From: Planctomycetota bacterium
Lineage (GTDB): Bacteria > Planctomycetota > Phycisphaerae > WQYP01
Assembly: GCA_021785155.1 (NCBI GenBank)
Contig: JAJYGE010000227.1
Span: 1-20,468, forward strand
Length of the DNA: 20,468 bases
Direction of reading: 5' to 3'
Shown: piece after piece, positions 1-8,312 of the stretch
Numbering within the stretch: position 1 is the stretch's first letter
Layout: each line of letters opens with the position of its first letter
The notes under the pieces: model-generated
The model's input: the letters and a program-made list of their open reading frames with translations, nothing else
Database searches by the model: none
What the model was told of the DNA's origin: nothing
Position numbers and translations under genes: made by a program

Positions 1-154
1 ACCCCATCATGTTGTGTGTGCCTGTTTTTATCGTGATTTGCAAAACATTCGGGAAAGGGGTGTTGTTCGCTTGCATGCAGGCGTAACGACTGCGGATTTC
101 CATCCCGATAGTGATCGGGACTGTATGATACCGGCGTTGTCCGGGATTGATGGA
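1..154. other. Non-coding stretch at left edge, downstream of the nickel permease
   Basis: I see no supportable gene here. Seen directly: a near-palindrome around 69-82 (core TGCATGCA) and a perfect 7-bp inverted repeat at 103-120 (listed separately). The reading frames that cross this stretch run antisense into the permease gene and have no recognisable protein features. Confidence 0.5.
103..120 (-). terminator. Possible hairpin downstream of the hppA-permease operon
   Basis: TCCCGAT and ATCGGGA form a perfect 7-bp stem with a 4-nt loop, about 35 nt past the permease stop codon. In the direction of transcription (- strand) no T-run follows, so it is not a classical intrinsic terminator. It could be a 3'-end stabilising hairpin or chance. 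Confidence 0.3.
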
Positions 155-1234
155 TCATCCGTTGGTGGGCTGTGGTGTGGAAATAGCGCGGAGGTTGTAG
201 AGCAGCCAGAGGCTCAACCAGATCAGGGCGGTGGCGACGACAAACGCTGCGCCCAGGGCCGCAAAGTGATTGTTGACGATTGTCACCCAGGAGATAATTC
301 CCCCGCCGCCGGTGGAGCCGGAGCGGGCCGGCAGGAACAGCCCCCAGCCTTCAATGACCGCAATTCCCAAGGCCATAAGCACCGTGGTAAGGGTCATGGC
401 GGCGTTGTAATAGCGGGTTCCACGCGGTGTGGCTAGCGCCCATTTGCAGGCGGACAGAATTAAAATATTATCAACCGTATCAATGAGGGTCATACCCGCG
501 GTGAACAACAGCGGAAACAGCAGACAGTGCCACAACGGCATTCCGCGCGAGGCGGCACCCGCGGAAATGACAAGAATGGCAATTTCGCTGGCGGTGTCAA
601 AGCCCAGGCCAAAAAGAAATCCGATGCCGTAAATTTTCCAGTTGGAATCAACCAGCCGCAACACGCGTCCCAAAATTAATGTAAAAAAGCCACCGGAAGC
701 GGGTGGAAGATTATCGGTTGATACATTGTGCGCCAGATTTTCCCGATTGTTACGAATCGACTTCCATAATGCGATGAGATTGGCCGCCCCCACCACCAGA
801 AGCAGCAGCGCGGATACGGCCCCACCGAAAATGCCTCCGAATGTCATTAAGTTACTAAGTGAAGCGCGCACCTGTTGCACGCTTAAAATCAACAATAGCG
901 ACAGCCCCATTACCACCGTGGAATGTCCCAGAGAAAACAGTAAACCGACGCCAATGCGCTGCCGACCATCGTATAAAAGCCGACGGGTAATACTGTCAAT
1001 GGCGGCGATATGATCGGCATCCATGGCATGGCGCAGGCCGAAAACAAAAGCCAGCGCGGCCAGAGCCAAAAGCGATCTATTGCCGGCAAAGACCCCAAGG
1101 GTCAGCGCCCACAGCAATAAGCTGATCAGCAACAGGGAAGATACCAGGGCGGTGGCGCGAAACCTTATCTTGCCGACGTGTGCGGTCGTCAGACCAATCC
1201 GCTGACGCAACCACTGTGAGTAATGGTGTGACAT
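155..1234 (-). CDS. NiCoT-family nickel/cobalt permease (HoxN/NixA type)
   Basis: This 359-residue integral membrane protein imports Ni2+ and/or Co2+ across the cytoplasmic membrane. The family signature HX4DH is present as H69-A-M-D-A-D74-H75, in the hydrophobic stretch that carries the metal-selectivity residues in NiCoT permeases. A second conserved segment, LGFDTASEIA, lies in the middle, and hydrophobic segments consistent with about eight membrane spans cover the rest. Length matches the family (about 330-380). The ATG is preceded by GGAG at 7 nt. It starts 20 nt after the hppA stop codon, so the two are probably co-transcribed. A divergent [NiFe]-hydrogenase and hypAB cluster next door makes nickel the likely substrate; cobalt cannot be excluded from sequence. 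Confidence 0.93.
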   Translation of the reverse strand: MSHHYSQWLRQRIGLTTAHVGKIRFRATALVSSLLLISLLLWALTLGVFAGNRSLLALAALAFVFGLRHAMDADHIAAIDSITRRLLYDGRQRIGVGLLFSLGHSTVVMGLSLLLILSVQQVRASLSNLMTFGGIFGGAVSALLLLVVGAANLIALWKSIRNNRENLAHNVSTDNLPPASGGFFTLILGRVLRLVDSNWKIYGIGFLFGLGFDTASEIAILVISAGAASRGMPLWHCLLFPLLFTAGMTLIDTVDNILILSACKWALATPRGTRYYNAAMTLTTVLMALGIAVIEGWGLFLPARSGSTGGGGIISWVTIVNNHFAALGAAFVVATALIWLSLWLLYNLRAISTPQPTNG

Positions 1235-1254
1235 TGATATTCTCCATGATCCCG

Positions 1255-3873
1255 TCAGACTGATTCAAGCTGCTTTTCCATTTCCACCATTTCCTTGGTT
1301 TCATGTTTGGAGCGGTATACGGCCCATGCGATCACCGCGATGGCCAGGACGCCAAGGGTGGCCGCAATCCAGGGGTGGGGACTTAACGGATGCACCACGA
1401 TTGATTTGTGCATCGCGGTTTCAGCCCGCCAGAGTGATGCATCAAAGGGAAGCATCAGTGGCAAGGCCAGCAGCGCCACCATGTTCATAACTTTTAACAG
1501 CGGGTTGATCGCGGGGCCGGCGGTGTCTTTCAACGGATCACCGACCGTGTCTCCGGTGACGGAGGCTTTGTGGCGTTCGGAACCTTTGCCGGTATTGGCT
1601 TTAATATTTCTGGGCTCATCTTCGATGGTTTTTTTGGCGTTGTCCCAGGCACCACCGGAATTGGTCATGAACACCGCCAACAACTGCCCGGAAAGAATGG
1701 CTCCGGCGAGAAACCCGGCCAATGCGACCACACCAAGCAGAAAGCCGACCAGAATTGGAGAGAGAATGGCCAGAAATCCCGGGCCGATTAACTCGCGCTG
1801 GGCCGTACCGGTACAGATATTGACCACGCGCGCGTAATCGGGTTTGGTTTCACCGCTCCAGATTTTTTCATCCTGGAACTGCAGTCGGCATTCCTTAACA
1901 ATCAAAAATGCCGCCCGCCCCACGGCGCGGATCGTCATGGAACTGAACAGGAACGGTACCGCACCGCCCAGCAACACGCCCACCAGCAATTTCGGATTTG
2001 CCACCGTCATGATCCCGGAAATAACCTTATAGGCTTCGCCGCTGATGCGGGCGTGATCGGATACGCCGCCGGTGGCGACCAGCGTGATAAATGAAGCATA
2101 AAGGCTGATCGCCGCGATAACAGCTGAGCCGATGGCCACACCCTTGGTCAGGGCCTTGGTGGTGTTGCCGGTGGCATCCAAATCCGCAAGAACCTGCCGG
2201 GCGGCACTGTGCTGTTGCGGTCCCATTTCCTCCGGATCGTAGCCCATTTCACCGATGCCGTTGGCGTTGTCCGCCACCGGGCCGAAAACATCCATGCTTA
2301 AAGTATTACCGGCAAGTGTCAACATGCCGATACCCACCATGGCAATGCCATAGGCCACAAATATGGGATTGGTTCCGTAAAAAATAAGGCCGCTGGCGGT
2401 AACGCAGCAGGCGATAATCACAATGGCGCTAACCGAACTTTCCAGGCCGACCGATAAGCCGGCAATGATATTGGTGGCATGGCCGGTGGCGCATGATTTC
2501 ACCATGGAATCCACCGGCGGCTCATGGGTGCCGGTAAAATATTCGGTGGACAAATTCAGCGTCAGGGCCAGTATTACACCGATGAAAGTTGCTTCAGCGG
2601 GTCGCATATCCAACCCGGAGATGCCCAAATTGGCCCACCACGGCGCAGCGTTGAGAACATGTTGCAGGCTGGGATTTTCAGCAATCGCCGCGGCACCGAA
2701 CCGCAGATAGAAAAAGCCAACCAGCAGGAATCCCACTGTGCTGATGACCGCGCCGAGGCGATAGCCCCGATTAATGGCGGCCATGGCATCTGTATCTGAA
2801 CCTTTATCCGCCGCCCGGACGCTGAATGTGGCGATCATATCCGAGCACACACCCACCGCTCTTACCAGCAGCGGAAATAACATGCCGATGTGGCCGAAAC
2901 TGGCCCAGCCGAGAATCATCGCCGCGACCATGGTGACTTCATAACTTTCAAAGATGTCAGCGGCCATGCCGGCGCAATCACCGACGTTATCTCCCACGTT
3001 ATCGGCGATTGTTGCGGCATTGCGTGGATCGTCTTCCGGGATGTCTTTTTCAACTTTACCTACCAGATCCGCGCCGACATCCGCGGCTTTGGTATAAATA
3101 CCACCGCCCACGCGCATAAACAGTGCCAGCAGTGTTCCTCCAAATCCAAATCCCAGCAACGCCTCGGGAGCGCGATCACCAAAATACATGAAAATCGTTG
3201 TCGCACCCAGCAAACCCAGGCCGTCGTTGAGCATTCCCGTGACTGTTCCGGTGCGGTATCCAAGTTGCAGGGCTTTGCCGAAACCACGCCGTGCGGCTGC
3301 CGCCACGACAACATTTCCTTCCGTAGCCATGAGCATGCCGATCGTTCCCACGGCCATGGAAAACAAGGATCCCATGAGAAACGCAATCCCACGGCCAATG
3401 GGTAAACTGGCCCCGGCGGCAGTGGTCCAACTGGCGGTACCGACAAGAATTAATGTGATCAACGCAATCAGCGGAAAAAGCGTTCGGCGCTGTCGCGACA
3501 GGTACGCGATGGACCCTTGTCGGATGGCGTGGGCCACTTCCCGCATTTTCTCGGTTCCATGGTCGGCCCGGCGTATGATGCGCATGAGCAGTACGGCATA
3601 AGCCAGGCCCGCCAGTGCGATCAATAAAACCGCAAACAGGGCGTATCGCTCGAAGGGGGTAAACGTGGAGCTATATAAAAAACCGAACGGGTGAAATACA
3701 CTCGGGGCCGCGGCAACAACATGGGTTTTCGCCGTGGCAGCGGCACCGGAAGGATAATGACTGCGGGTTAATGCTATATAGACCGTCAGAAACACGATCA
3801 GGACACCGGTCATGGCGGCACTTTTCGCATGCGTGGCGATAAACGTCTTCCATTGGGACCAAGACATTGGCAT
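1255..3873 (-). CDS. hppA: K+-independent H+-translocating membrane pyrophosphatase
   Basis: The protein hydrolyses cytoplasmic PPi and pumps H+ across the membrane. Catalytic Asp-rich loops are intact: DDPRN at about residue 281 followed by the DNVGDNVGDCAG segment, the DNANGIGEM segment in the middle, and the C-terminal NSGGAWDNAKK, TGDTVGDPLKDTAGP and NPLLK segments. The diagnostic GNTTKALTKG has Lys at residue 573 and Thr at 576, which in this family marks K+-independent H+ pumps; K+-dependent forms, including Na+ pumps, have Ala at the Lys position. An in-frame ATG at 4011 would add 46 residues, but the start at 3873 has a good Shine-Dalgarno and begins a plausible N-terminus. At 872 residues it is longer than the common 660-770, mainly through an extended N-terminal region and an extra C-terminal hydrophobic segment with a charged tail. 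It is the first gene of a two-gene operon with the nickel permease. Confidence 0.95.
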   Translation of the reverse strand: MPMSWSQWKTFIATHAKSAAMTGVLIVFLTVYIALTRSHYPSGAAATAKTHVVAAAPSVFHPFGFLYSSTFTPFERYALFAVLLIALAGLAYAVLLMRIIRRADHGTEKMREVAHAIRQGSIAYLSRQRRTLFPLIALITLILVGTASWTTAAGASLPIGRGIAFLMGSLFSMAVGTIGMLMATEGNVVVAAAARRGFGKALQLGYRTGTVTGMLNDGLGLLGATTIFMYFGDRAPEALLGFGFGGTLLALFMRVGGGIYTKAADVGADLVGKVEKDIPEDDPRNAATIADNVGDNVGDCAGMAADIFESYEVTMVAAMILGWASFGHIGMLFPLLVRAVGVCSDMIATFSVRAADKGSDTDAMAAINRGYRLGAVISTVGFLLVGFFYLRFGAAAIAENPSLQHVLNAAPWWANLGISGLDMRPAEATFIGVILALTLNLSTEYFTGTHEPPVDSMVKSCATGHATNIIAGLSVGLESSVSAIVIIACCVTASGLIFYGTNPIFVAYGIAMVGIGMLTLAGNTLSMDVFGPVADNANGIGEMGYDPEEMGPQQHSAARQVLADLDATGNTTKALTKGVAIGSAVIAAISLYASFITLVATGGVSDHARISGEAYKVISGIMTVANPKLLVGVLLGGAVPFLFSSMTIRAVGRAAFLIVKECRLQFQDEKIWSGETKPDYARVVNICTGTAQRELIGPGFLAILSPILVGFLLGVVALAGFLAGAILSGQLLAVFMTNSGGAWDNAKKTIEDEPRNIKANTGKGSERHKASVTGDTVGDPLKDTAGPAINPLLKVMNMVALLALPLMLPFDASLWRAETAMHKSIVVHPLSPHPWIAATLGVLAIAVIAWAVYRSKHETKEMVEMEKQLESV

Positions 3874-3878
3874 AAAAA

Positions 3879-3888
3879 CACCCTTCCC
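3879..3888 (-). promoter_or_regulatory. Ribosome binding site that decides the hppA start
   Basis: On the - strand the purine-rich GGGAAGGGTG lies a few bases before the ATG at 3873. The upstream in-frame ATG at 4011 is followed by a basic stretch unlike a pyrophosphatase N-terminus, so the shorter start is preferred. Confidence 0.6.
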
Positions 3889-4389
3889 GCGCAACACTTG
3901 CGCGAAACTCAATCCAAGCCCCGTCACCTTCCATCTCCGGCCAAGGTTGCGCGGCGCTACGTATTTCCGCAGCTTGAAATCAATTGTTGGATACCTGGGG
4001 TTAAAACGCAAGGCGGTATTCGTCGGTTATCCGCCCACAGCCACAATGGGGGCCGTACCGTTCCGCGGTGGCCTCGGGCTCAGTGTTGTGCCGGATCGGT
4101 TTAGCAATGTCATCGGTTGGACGATATATAAAGCCTTGTCAACGTTGAGCCATTGTGTGCCATCAGGACCGTACTTTGATACGCATTGTCGCGGGCATTC
4201 GGTCATGACGTAATACACTTACCGACACACCATTAGGAAGATTGCGGATATCCGGACACGGAGATTCACCTATCCTGATTACCGCGTTTTTCCGATTCTG
4301 ATTTCTGGCGGCCTCGTCTGCGCCACCTTAATAAGAGTTTCACCGATGGTATTTATGGTTGAACCACCTATATCCGGTAGGGGGGTTGT

Positions 4390-4414
4390 CCTGATGATTT
4401 TAATTCCCATCAGG
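4390..4414. promoter_or_regulatory. 7-bp dyad upstream of hypF, possible operator
   Basis: CCTGATG at 4390-4396 and its exact reverse complement CATCAGG at 4408-4414 flank an AT-rich 11-nt spacer, giving 18 bp between half-site centres. Such geometry suits a dimeric regulator contacting nearly two helical turns. It does not match the FNR, Fur or NikR consensus that I know. It lies about 100 bp before the hypF start. Role is inferred. Confidence 0.3.
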
Positions 4415-4470
4415 CGGTAGCATTGAATTCGTGCAGAGCGACGGTTCGGCCTGGCGGCATGTAAATAATT

Positions 4471-4500
4471 CACAAGCCGCCGGAAGTTCGGCGGCTCGTG
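4471..4500 (+). promoter_or_regulatory. Strong leader hairpin abutting the hypF ribosome binding site
   Basis: AGCCGCCG (4475-4482) and CGGCGGCT (4489-4496) form a perfect GC-rich 8-bp stem with a 6-nt loop. It is extended by CAC/GTG pairs after one A-C mismatch. GAGG at 4502-4505, the likely Shine-Dalgarno of hypF, starts two bases after the stem. No T-run follows, so a simple terminator on the + strand is unlikely. It could modulate translation or mRNA stability, or be a DNA-binding site. Confidence 0.5.
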
Positions 4501-4513
4501 CGAGGTTTGTGCT

Positions 4514-6898
4514 ATGGACACGATGTTGAACAACACAACGATACAACGCCGCCGATGGAATATCCGCGGTCAGGTACAAGGTGTTGGATTCCGTCCGTAT
4601 ATTTATCGCCTGGCGCGGGAATCGCACGTCACCGGTTTTGTGGCCAATGATAATTGCGGCGTGGTAATTGAGGCCCAGGGTCAAGAAGACAAGATTGTTC
4701 ATTTCTTTGAAATATTAAAACGTGATGTTCCACCGCTGGCCCGTATTGACGCCATCGCGGAAGTGGCCATCGGGCCGATTGCCGATGAATATGATTTTCG
4801 GATTGCCGATAGTGACGCGCACGGCCCGGCCCGGGCGGCCATAACTCCGGATATGGCGATGTGCCCGGACTGTCGGCGGGAAATGTTTGACGCGGCCAAC
4901 CGCCGATTTCATCACGCCTTGATCACCTGCACCAATTGCGGCCCACGCTATAGCATTATTCTGGATGTTCCGTATGACCGCCCGGCCACGACGATGGCCG
5001 ACTTTACCATGTGCGCCAGATGTCAGCGGGAGTATGCCGATCCCGCGGACCGACGATTTCACGCGCAGCCGATCTCATGCCCGGAATGCGGACCGAACAT
5101 TGAACTGGTCGATTCCGGTGGAAAGCCGCTGGAAGGCGATCCCATATCTCAGGCGGCGGAAATGCTGCGTAACGGCGCGATCATCGCTATTAAAGGCATT
5201 GGCGGCTTTCATCTGGCGGCCCGGGCGGATGATGCGAAAGTGGTGGAGCGGCTGCGGCAACTCAAACAACGCGACGCCAAGCCATTTGCCATCATGTGCC
5301 GATCCGTATCTGCTGCCCGGCGATTTATCAAACTAAGCCCGGAAGCCAAAATGGCGATGGAATCGGCCATGGCACCAATTATATTGGCCATGCGCCATCC
5401 GGACGCGCCGGTAGCGGCGAACGTGGCGGAGGGTAACTGTCGGCTGGGGGTTATGCTGCCCTATACGCCCATTCACAATTTACTGTTTGCCCAACTGGAT
5501 ACAAGCGTCTCGGCACTGATCATGACCAGCGGGAATGTTACCGACGAGCCATTGGCGATATCCAATTCTGAAGCTGCGGAGCGCCTGGCGGGCCTATGTG
5601 ACGGCTTTTTGTGGCATAACCGTCCGATTGCCCGGTGTGTGGATGACTCTGTATTACTGGACATGGGGCCTGGGCGGGCGCTTTTGCCAATCCGTCGGTC
5701 GCGCGGATTTGTTCCATCGACCGTGGCACTGAACACGGGTGCGGCGGTGACGGGGATATGTCTGGGCGGCGAGTTGAAAAATACCGTGGCACTGGTAATG
5801 GATTCACAGGTAATATTAAGTCAGCATCTGGGCGATTTGAACAATCAACTGGCCAGAACGCAGTTCATCCAGAGCATTGACGACTTATGCCGACTGTATA
5901 AAGCCAAGCCGCAATTCATAGCTCATGACATGCACCCGTTGTATATCAGCGCTCAATACGCGGCGCAATTGGCGAAACGATTCCATGCGCCGCTTTTGGC
6001 GGTACAGCATCATCATGCTCACGCGGCGGCGGTAATGGCGGAACATGCCGTGTCCGGCCCGGTATTGGCGCTGATTTGTGATGGAACCGGGTTGGGGGTG
6101 GATACAACGGGTTGGGGCTGCGAACTATTGCGGGCGGACGCGGGATCGTTTCAACGTCTGGCATCCCTGAATCCCATTTTATTGGCCGGCGGCGACATGG
6201 CGGCCAAGGACATTACCCGCAGCGCGCTGGCCATTCTCTATCAGACCTTCGGATCAGATTTTGATGAGCACCCCGTGGCACAGAGGCTTGTTCCAAACAA
6301 TATGGATCGCAAGATGCTCAAGTTGATGATCACCCGGAATATTCAGTGCGTCACCTCCAGCAGCGCGGGACGGTTGTTCGACGGCGTGGCGGCTCTGCTG
6401 GGACTTTGCAATGACAACCGCTTTGAAGCGCAAGCGCCTATGGCGTTGGAATCTGCCGCCGCTGTTGCACAAGCCCCGGTCCTGCCTGGGACATTATGGG
6501 AGGTTGTCCGGGACAACAATGACCTGGAGAGACTGGATTTGCGCCCCCTTATTCGGCATTTATTGCTGCAACAGCAGGACGATGTACCGGTCGAAATACT
6601 GGCGGCACGATTCCACAGCCAGTTCGCGGCCAGTTGGGAAGATATTATCCGGCGAGCGGCGGCCAAAACGGGAATTTCCACGATCGCCTTATCCGGCGGC
6701 GTATTTGCCAATCAACTCTTTGCCCACGACCTGACGCATCGACTCGAACAGCATGCACTGACGGTATTGCGGCACACAATTGTACCGCCCAATGACGGCG
6801 GACTGGCGTTGGGGCAGGCTCTGATCGCAACAACACGATGGAACCAGGGATTTGGTGGAAAAGCAACTTTCAGAATGGAGTGTGCATCATGTGCTTAG
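4514..6898 (+). CDS. hypF: Carbamoyltransferase HypF, [NiFe]-hydrogenase maturation
   Basis: HypF converts carbamoyl phosphate into a carbamoyl group carried to the C-terminal Cys of HypE, the source of the active-site cyanides. All four family domains are present in 794 residues. An N-terminal acylphosphatase domain carries GQVQGVGFRPY. Two zinc-finger units have CX2C pairs at 117/120, 139/142, 167/170 and 189/192. A YrdC-like domain begins around 205 with KGIGGFHLAARA. The C-terminal Kae1-like domain has HHHAHA at 499-504 and LSGGVFAN followed by a GGLALGQ end. Length fits the family (about 750-800). The ATG at 4514 has GAGG at 8 nt; an in-frame ATG at 4523 is possible but less well spaced. 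It is the first gene of the + strand cluster and overlaps hypC by 10 nt. Confidence 0.97.
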   Translation: MDTMLNNTTIQRRRWNIRGQVQGVGFRPYIYRLARESHVTGFVANDNCGVVIEAQGQEDKIVHFFEILKRDVPPLARIDAIAEVAIGPIADEYDFRIADSDAHGPARAAITPDMAMCPDCRREMFDAANRRFHHALITCTNCGPRYSIILDVPYDRPATTMADFTMCARCQREYADPADRRFHAQPISCPECGPNIELVDSGGKPLEGDPISQAAEMLRNGAIIAIKGIGGFHLAARADDAKVVERLRQLKQRDAKPFAIMCRSVSAARRFIKLSPEAKMAMESAMAPIILAMRHPDAPVAANVAEGNCRLGVMLPYTPIHNLLFAQLDTSVSALIMTSGNVTDEPLAISNSEAAERLAGLCDGFLWHNRPIARCVDDSVLLDMGPGRALLPIRRSRGFVPSTVALNTGAAVTGICLGGELKNTVALVMDSQVILSQHLGDLNNQLARTQFIQSIDDLCRLYKAKPQFIAHDMHPLYISAQYAAQLAKRFHAPLLAVQHHHAHAAAVMAEHAVSGPVLALICDGTGLGVDTTGWGCELLRADAGSFQRLASLNPILLAGGDMAAKDITRSALAILYQTFGSDFDEHPVAQRLVPNNMDRKMLKLMITRNIQCVTSSSAGRLFDGVAALLGLCNDNRFEAQAPMALESAAAVAQAPVLPGTLWEVVRDNNDLERLDLRPLIRHLLLQQQDDVPVEILAARFHSQFAASWEDIIRRAAAKTGISTIALSGGVFANQLFAHDLTHRLEQHALTVLRHTIVPPNDGGLALGQALIATTRWNQGFGGKATFRMECASCA

Positions 6899-7179
6899 CG
6901 GTCCCGGCAAAACTCATTGAGCACGATGGCCATCAGGGAATTGTGGATCTCCATGGCAATCGCCTTCCGGTCAATACGATGATGACCCCCGACGCCCAAA
7001 AAGGTGATTGGATTTTGATTCACGCGGGATTTGCCATCGAAAGGCTTGATCCGCAAGAGGCCCGGGAAACTTGGACCCTTATACAGGATGTGGAACGCGC
7101 CGAACAGCACAGCGTGGTGACCCGGAATAACGCCGCGCCTGGCGAACCGACGCGAAGCATGGCAGGAGGCCCATTATGA
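6889..7179 (+). CDS. hypC: Hydrogenase assembly chaperone HypC
   Basis: HypC is a small chaperone that, with HypD, holds the iron while CN and CO ligands are built and delivers it to the large-subunit precursor. The 96-residue protein begins with the invariant MCLAVPAK; Cys2 is the essential iron/precursor-binding residue after Met removal. The OB-fold segment that follows (VNTMMTPDAQKGDWILIHAGFAIERL) is typical of the family. This start is preferred over an in-frame ATG at 6838 because the family always begins MCLxxP and GGAG lies 9 nt upstream. The last 25 or so residues extend a little beyond the usual HypC end. The start lies inside the end of hypF (10-nt overlap), and the stop overlaps the hypD start as ATGA. 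Confidence 0.95.
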   Translation: MCLAVPAKLIEHDGHQGIVDLHGNRLPVNTMMTPDAQKGDWILIHAGFAIERLDPQEARETWTLIQDVERAEQHSVVTRNNAAPGEPTRSMAGGPL

Positions 7180-8312
7180 GACCGGCAAACAATTCTACCG
7201 ACAGACTCTTGCAGCGTCTGCACAGTGCCGCGAAGAAACTGGACCATGATGTGGCTTTCATGGAAGTCTGCGGCACGCATACCACCAGCGCTTTTCGCTG
7301 CGGTCTGCCGAGCGTCATGCCGTCGAACGTGCGGCTGATCAGCGGGCCGGGGTGCCCGGTGTGCGTAACATCACAGGGGGATATTGATCGGCTCATTGAT
7401 CTGGGGTCGCGGCGCGATGTGATTTTATGCACGTATGGCGACATGTTGCGTGTTCCGGGGCGGCGGGGAAACCTGGAGACCGCCCGTATACATGGCAGTC
7501 GGATTGAAGTTGTATACAGCAGTATGGACGCGGTGAAACTGGCCCGGACGCACGCGGATCGTGAAGTGGTCTTCGCCGCGGTGGGATTTGAAACCACCGC
7601 ACCGGCCACGGCGGCCGCCATTTGCGAGGCGCAGCGTCTGAATGTCAAAAATTTCAGCGTCCTGGCCAGTCACAAACGCATCATTCCGGCCATGCGGGCG
7701 CTTTTGACGGACGCAGAGATTCCCAAAATAAAGGGATTTCTCTGCCCCGGCCATGTCTCGGTCATCATCGGCTCTGAAGTCTATCAGCCCATTGTGGATG
7801 AATTCGGTGTGGCATGTGTCATCGGCGGGTTTGAACCGGCGCAATTGATAGCGGCGTTGGCCTGCCTCACGGAGATGGCGGCGCACAATAAAGTGGCGCT
7901 GGTAAATCAGTATCCCCAAGCCGTACATCCGATGGGGAACCGCTGGGCGTTAGCCCTGTTGGAGCAGATTTTCGAGCCTGGTGATGCGCGTTGGCGCGGC
8001 ATGGGGATGATCCCGGAAAGCGGGTTGGTGCTCCGTCGTGAATATCAGCATTTTGACGCCGCGCGGCGATTTGATCTCGCCGAACCAGAGCAGCGCGAAC
8101 CGGCCGGATGTATTTGCGGTAAGGTTATCAGCGGAGCGGCGATTCCCACGCAATGCAAACTCTTCGGACGCACATGTACGCCTATATCACCGATCGGTCC
8201 ATGTATGGTGAGCTCCGAGGGAACCTGCTCCGCGTGGTTTAAATATGGAAGATCCAAAAAACTAAACGTTGGGGTCTCGCGCCTGGACGCATTGTTGGAG
8301 GTTCAGTCATGA
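7176..8312 (+). CDS. hypD: Hydrogenase maturation [4Fe-4S] protein HypD
   Basis: HypD is the redox-active scaffold on which, together with HypC, the Fe(CN)2CO unit is assembled. Conserved motifs are intact in 378 residues: FMEVCGTHT with Cys32, and SGPGCPVCVT with the thiol pair Cys60 and Cys63, the counterparts of E. coli C41, C69 and C72. FLCPGHVSVIIG follows in the middle. The C-terminal cluster-binding region carries Cys312, 314, 327, 334, 343 and 351, more than enough for the known four-Cys [4Fe-4S] cluster. Start and stop overlap hypC and hypE by 4 nt each (ATGA), so translation is probably coupled along hypC-hypD-hypE. Confidence 0.97.
   Translation: MRPANNSTDRLLQRLHSAAKKLDHDVAFMEVCGTHTTSAFRCGLPSVMPSNVRLISGPGCPVCVTSQGDIDRLIDLGSRRDVILCTYGDMLRVPGRRGNLETARIHGSRIEVVYSSMDAVKLARTHADREVVFAAVGFETTAPATAAAICEAQRLNVKNFSVLASHKRIIPAMRALLTDAEIPKIKGFLCPGHVSVIIGSEVYQPIVDEFGVACVIGGFEPAQLIAALACLTEMAAHNKVALVNQYPQAVHPMGNRWALALLEQIFEPGDARWRGMGMIPESGLVLRREYQHFDAARRFDLAEPEQREPAGCICGKVISGAAIPTQCKLFGRTCTPISPIGPCMVSSEGTCSAWFKYGRSKKLNVGVSRLDALLEVQS

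Larger units (their letters stand above)
3874..4513. other. Divergent intergenic region between hppA and hypF
   Basis: About 640 bp with no convincing gene on either strand; the frames that cross it have no recognisable domains and conflict with the flanking genes. It must hold the promoters of both divergent operons. Weak sigma70-like candidates exist: TTAGCA-N18-TATATA on the + strand at 4101-4130, and an isolated TTGACA on the - strand at 4137-4142 without a -10 at the right distance. None is convincing. Structures seen directly are a 10-bp palindrome CGGATATCCG at 4245-4254, TGGTT-G-AACCA at 4356-4366, and the two larger inverted repeats listed separately. Confidence 0.6.

Noticed and set aside
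4150..4170. Sigma54-like TGGCAC...GGC element on the - strand upstream of hppA
   Set aside because: The GG and GC elements are 9 rather than 10 nt apart, and the -12 part does not match TTGC well.
4175..4192. FNR-box-like TTGAT half-site
   Set aside because: The second half-site matches the ATCAA consensus at only two of five positions.
3812..4213. 133-codon + strand frame crossing the hppA start into the intergenic region
   Set aside because: Half of it is antisense to hppA. The rest shows no recognisable domain or good ribosome binding site.
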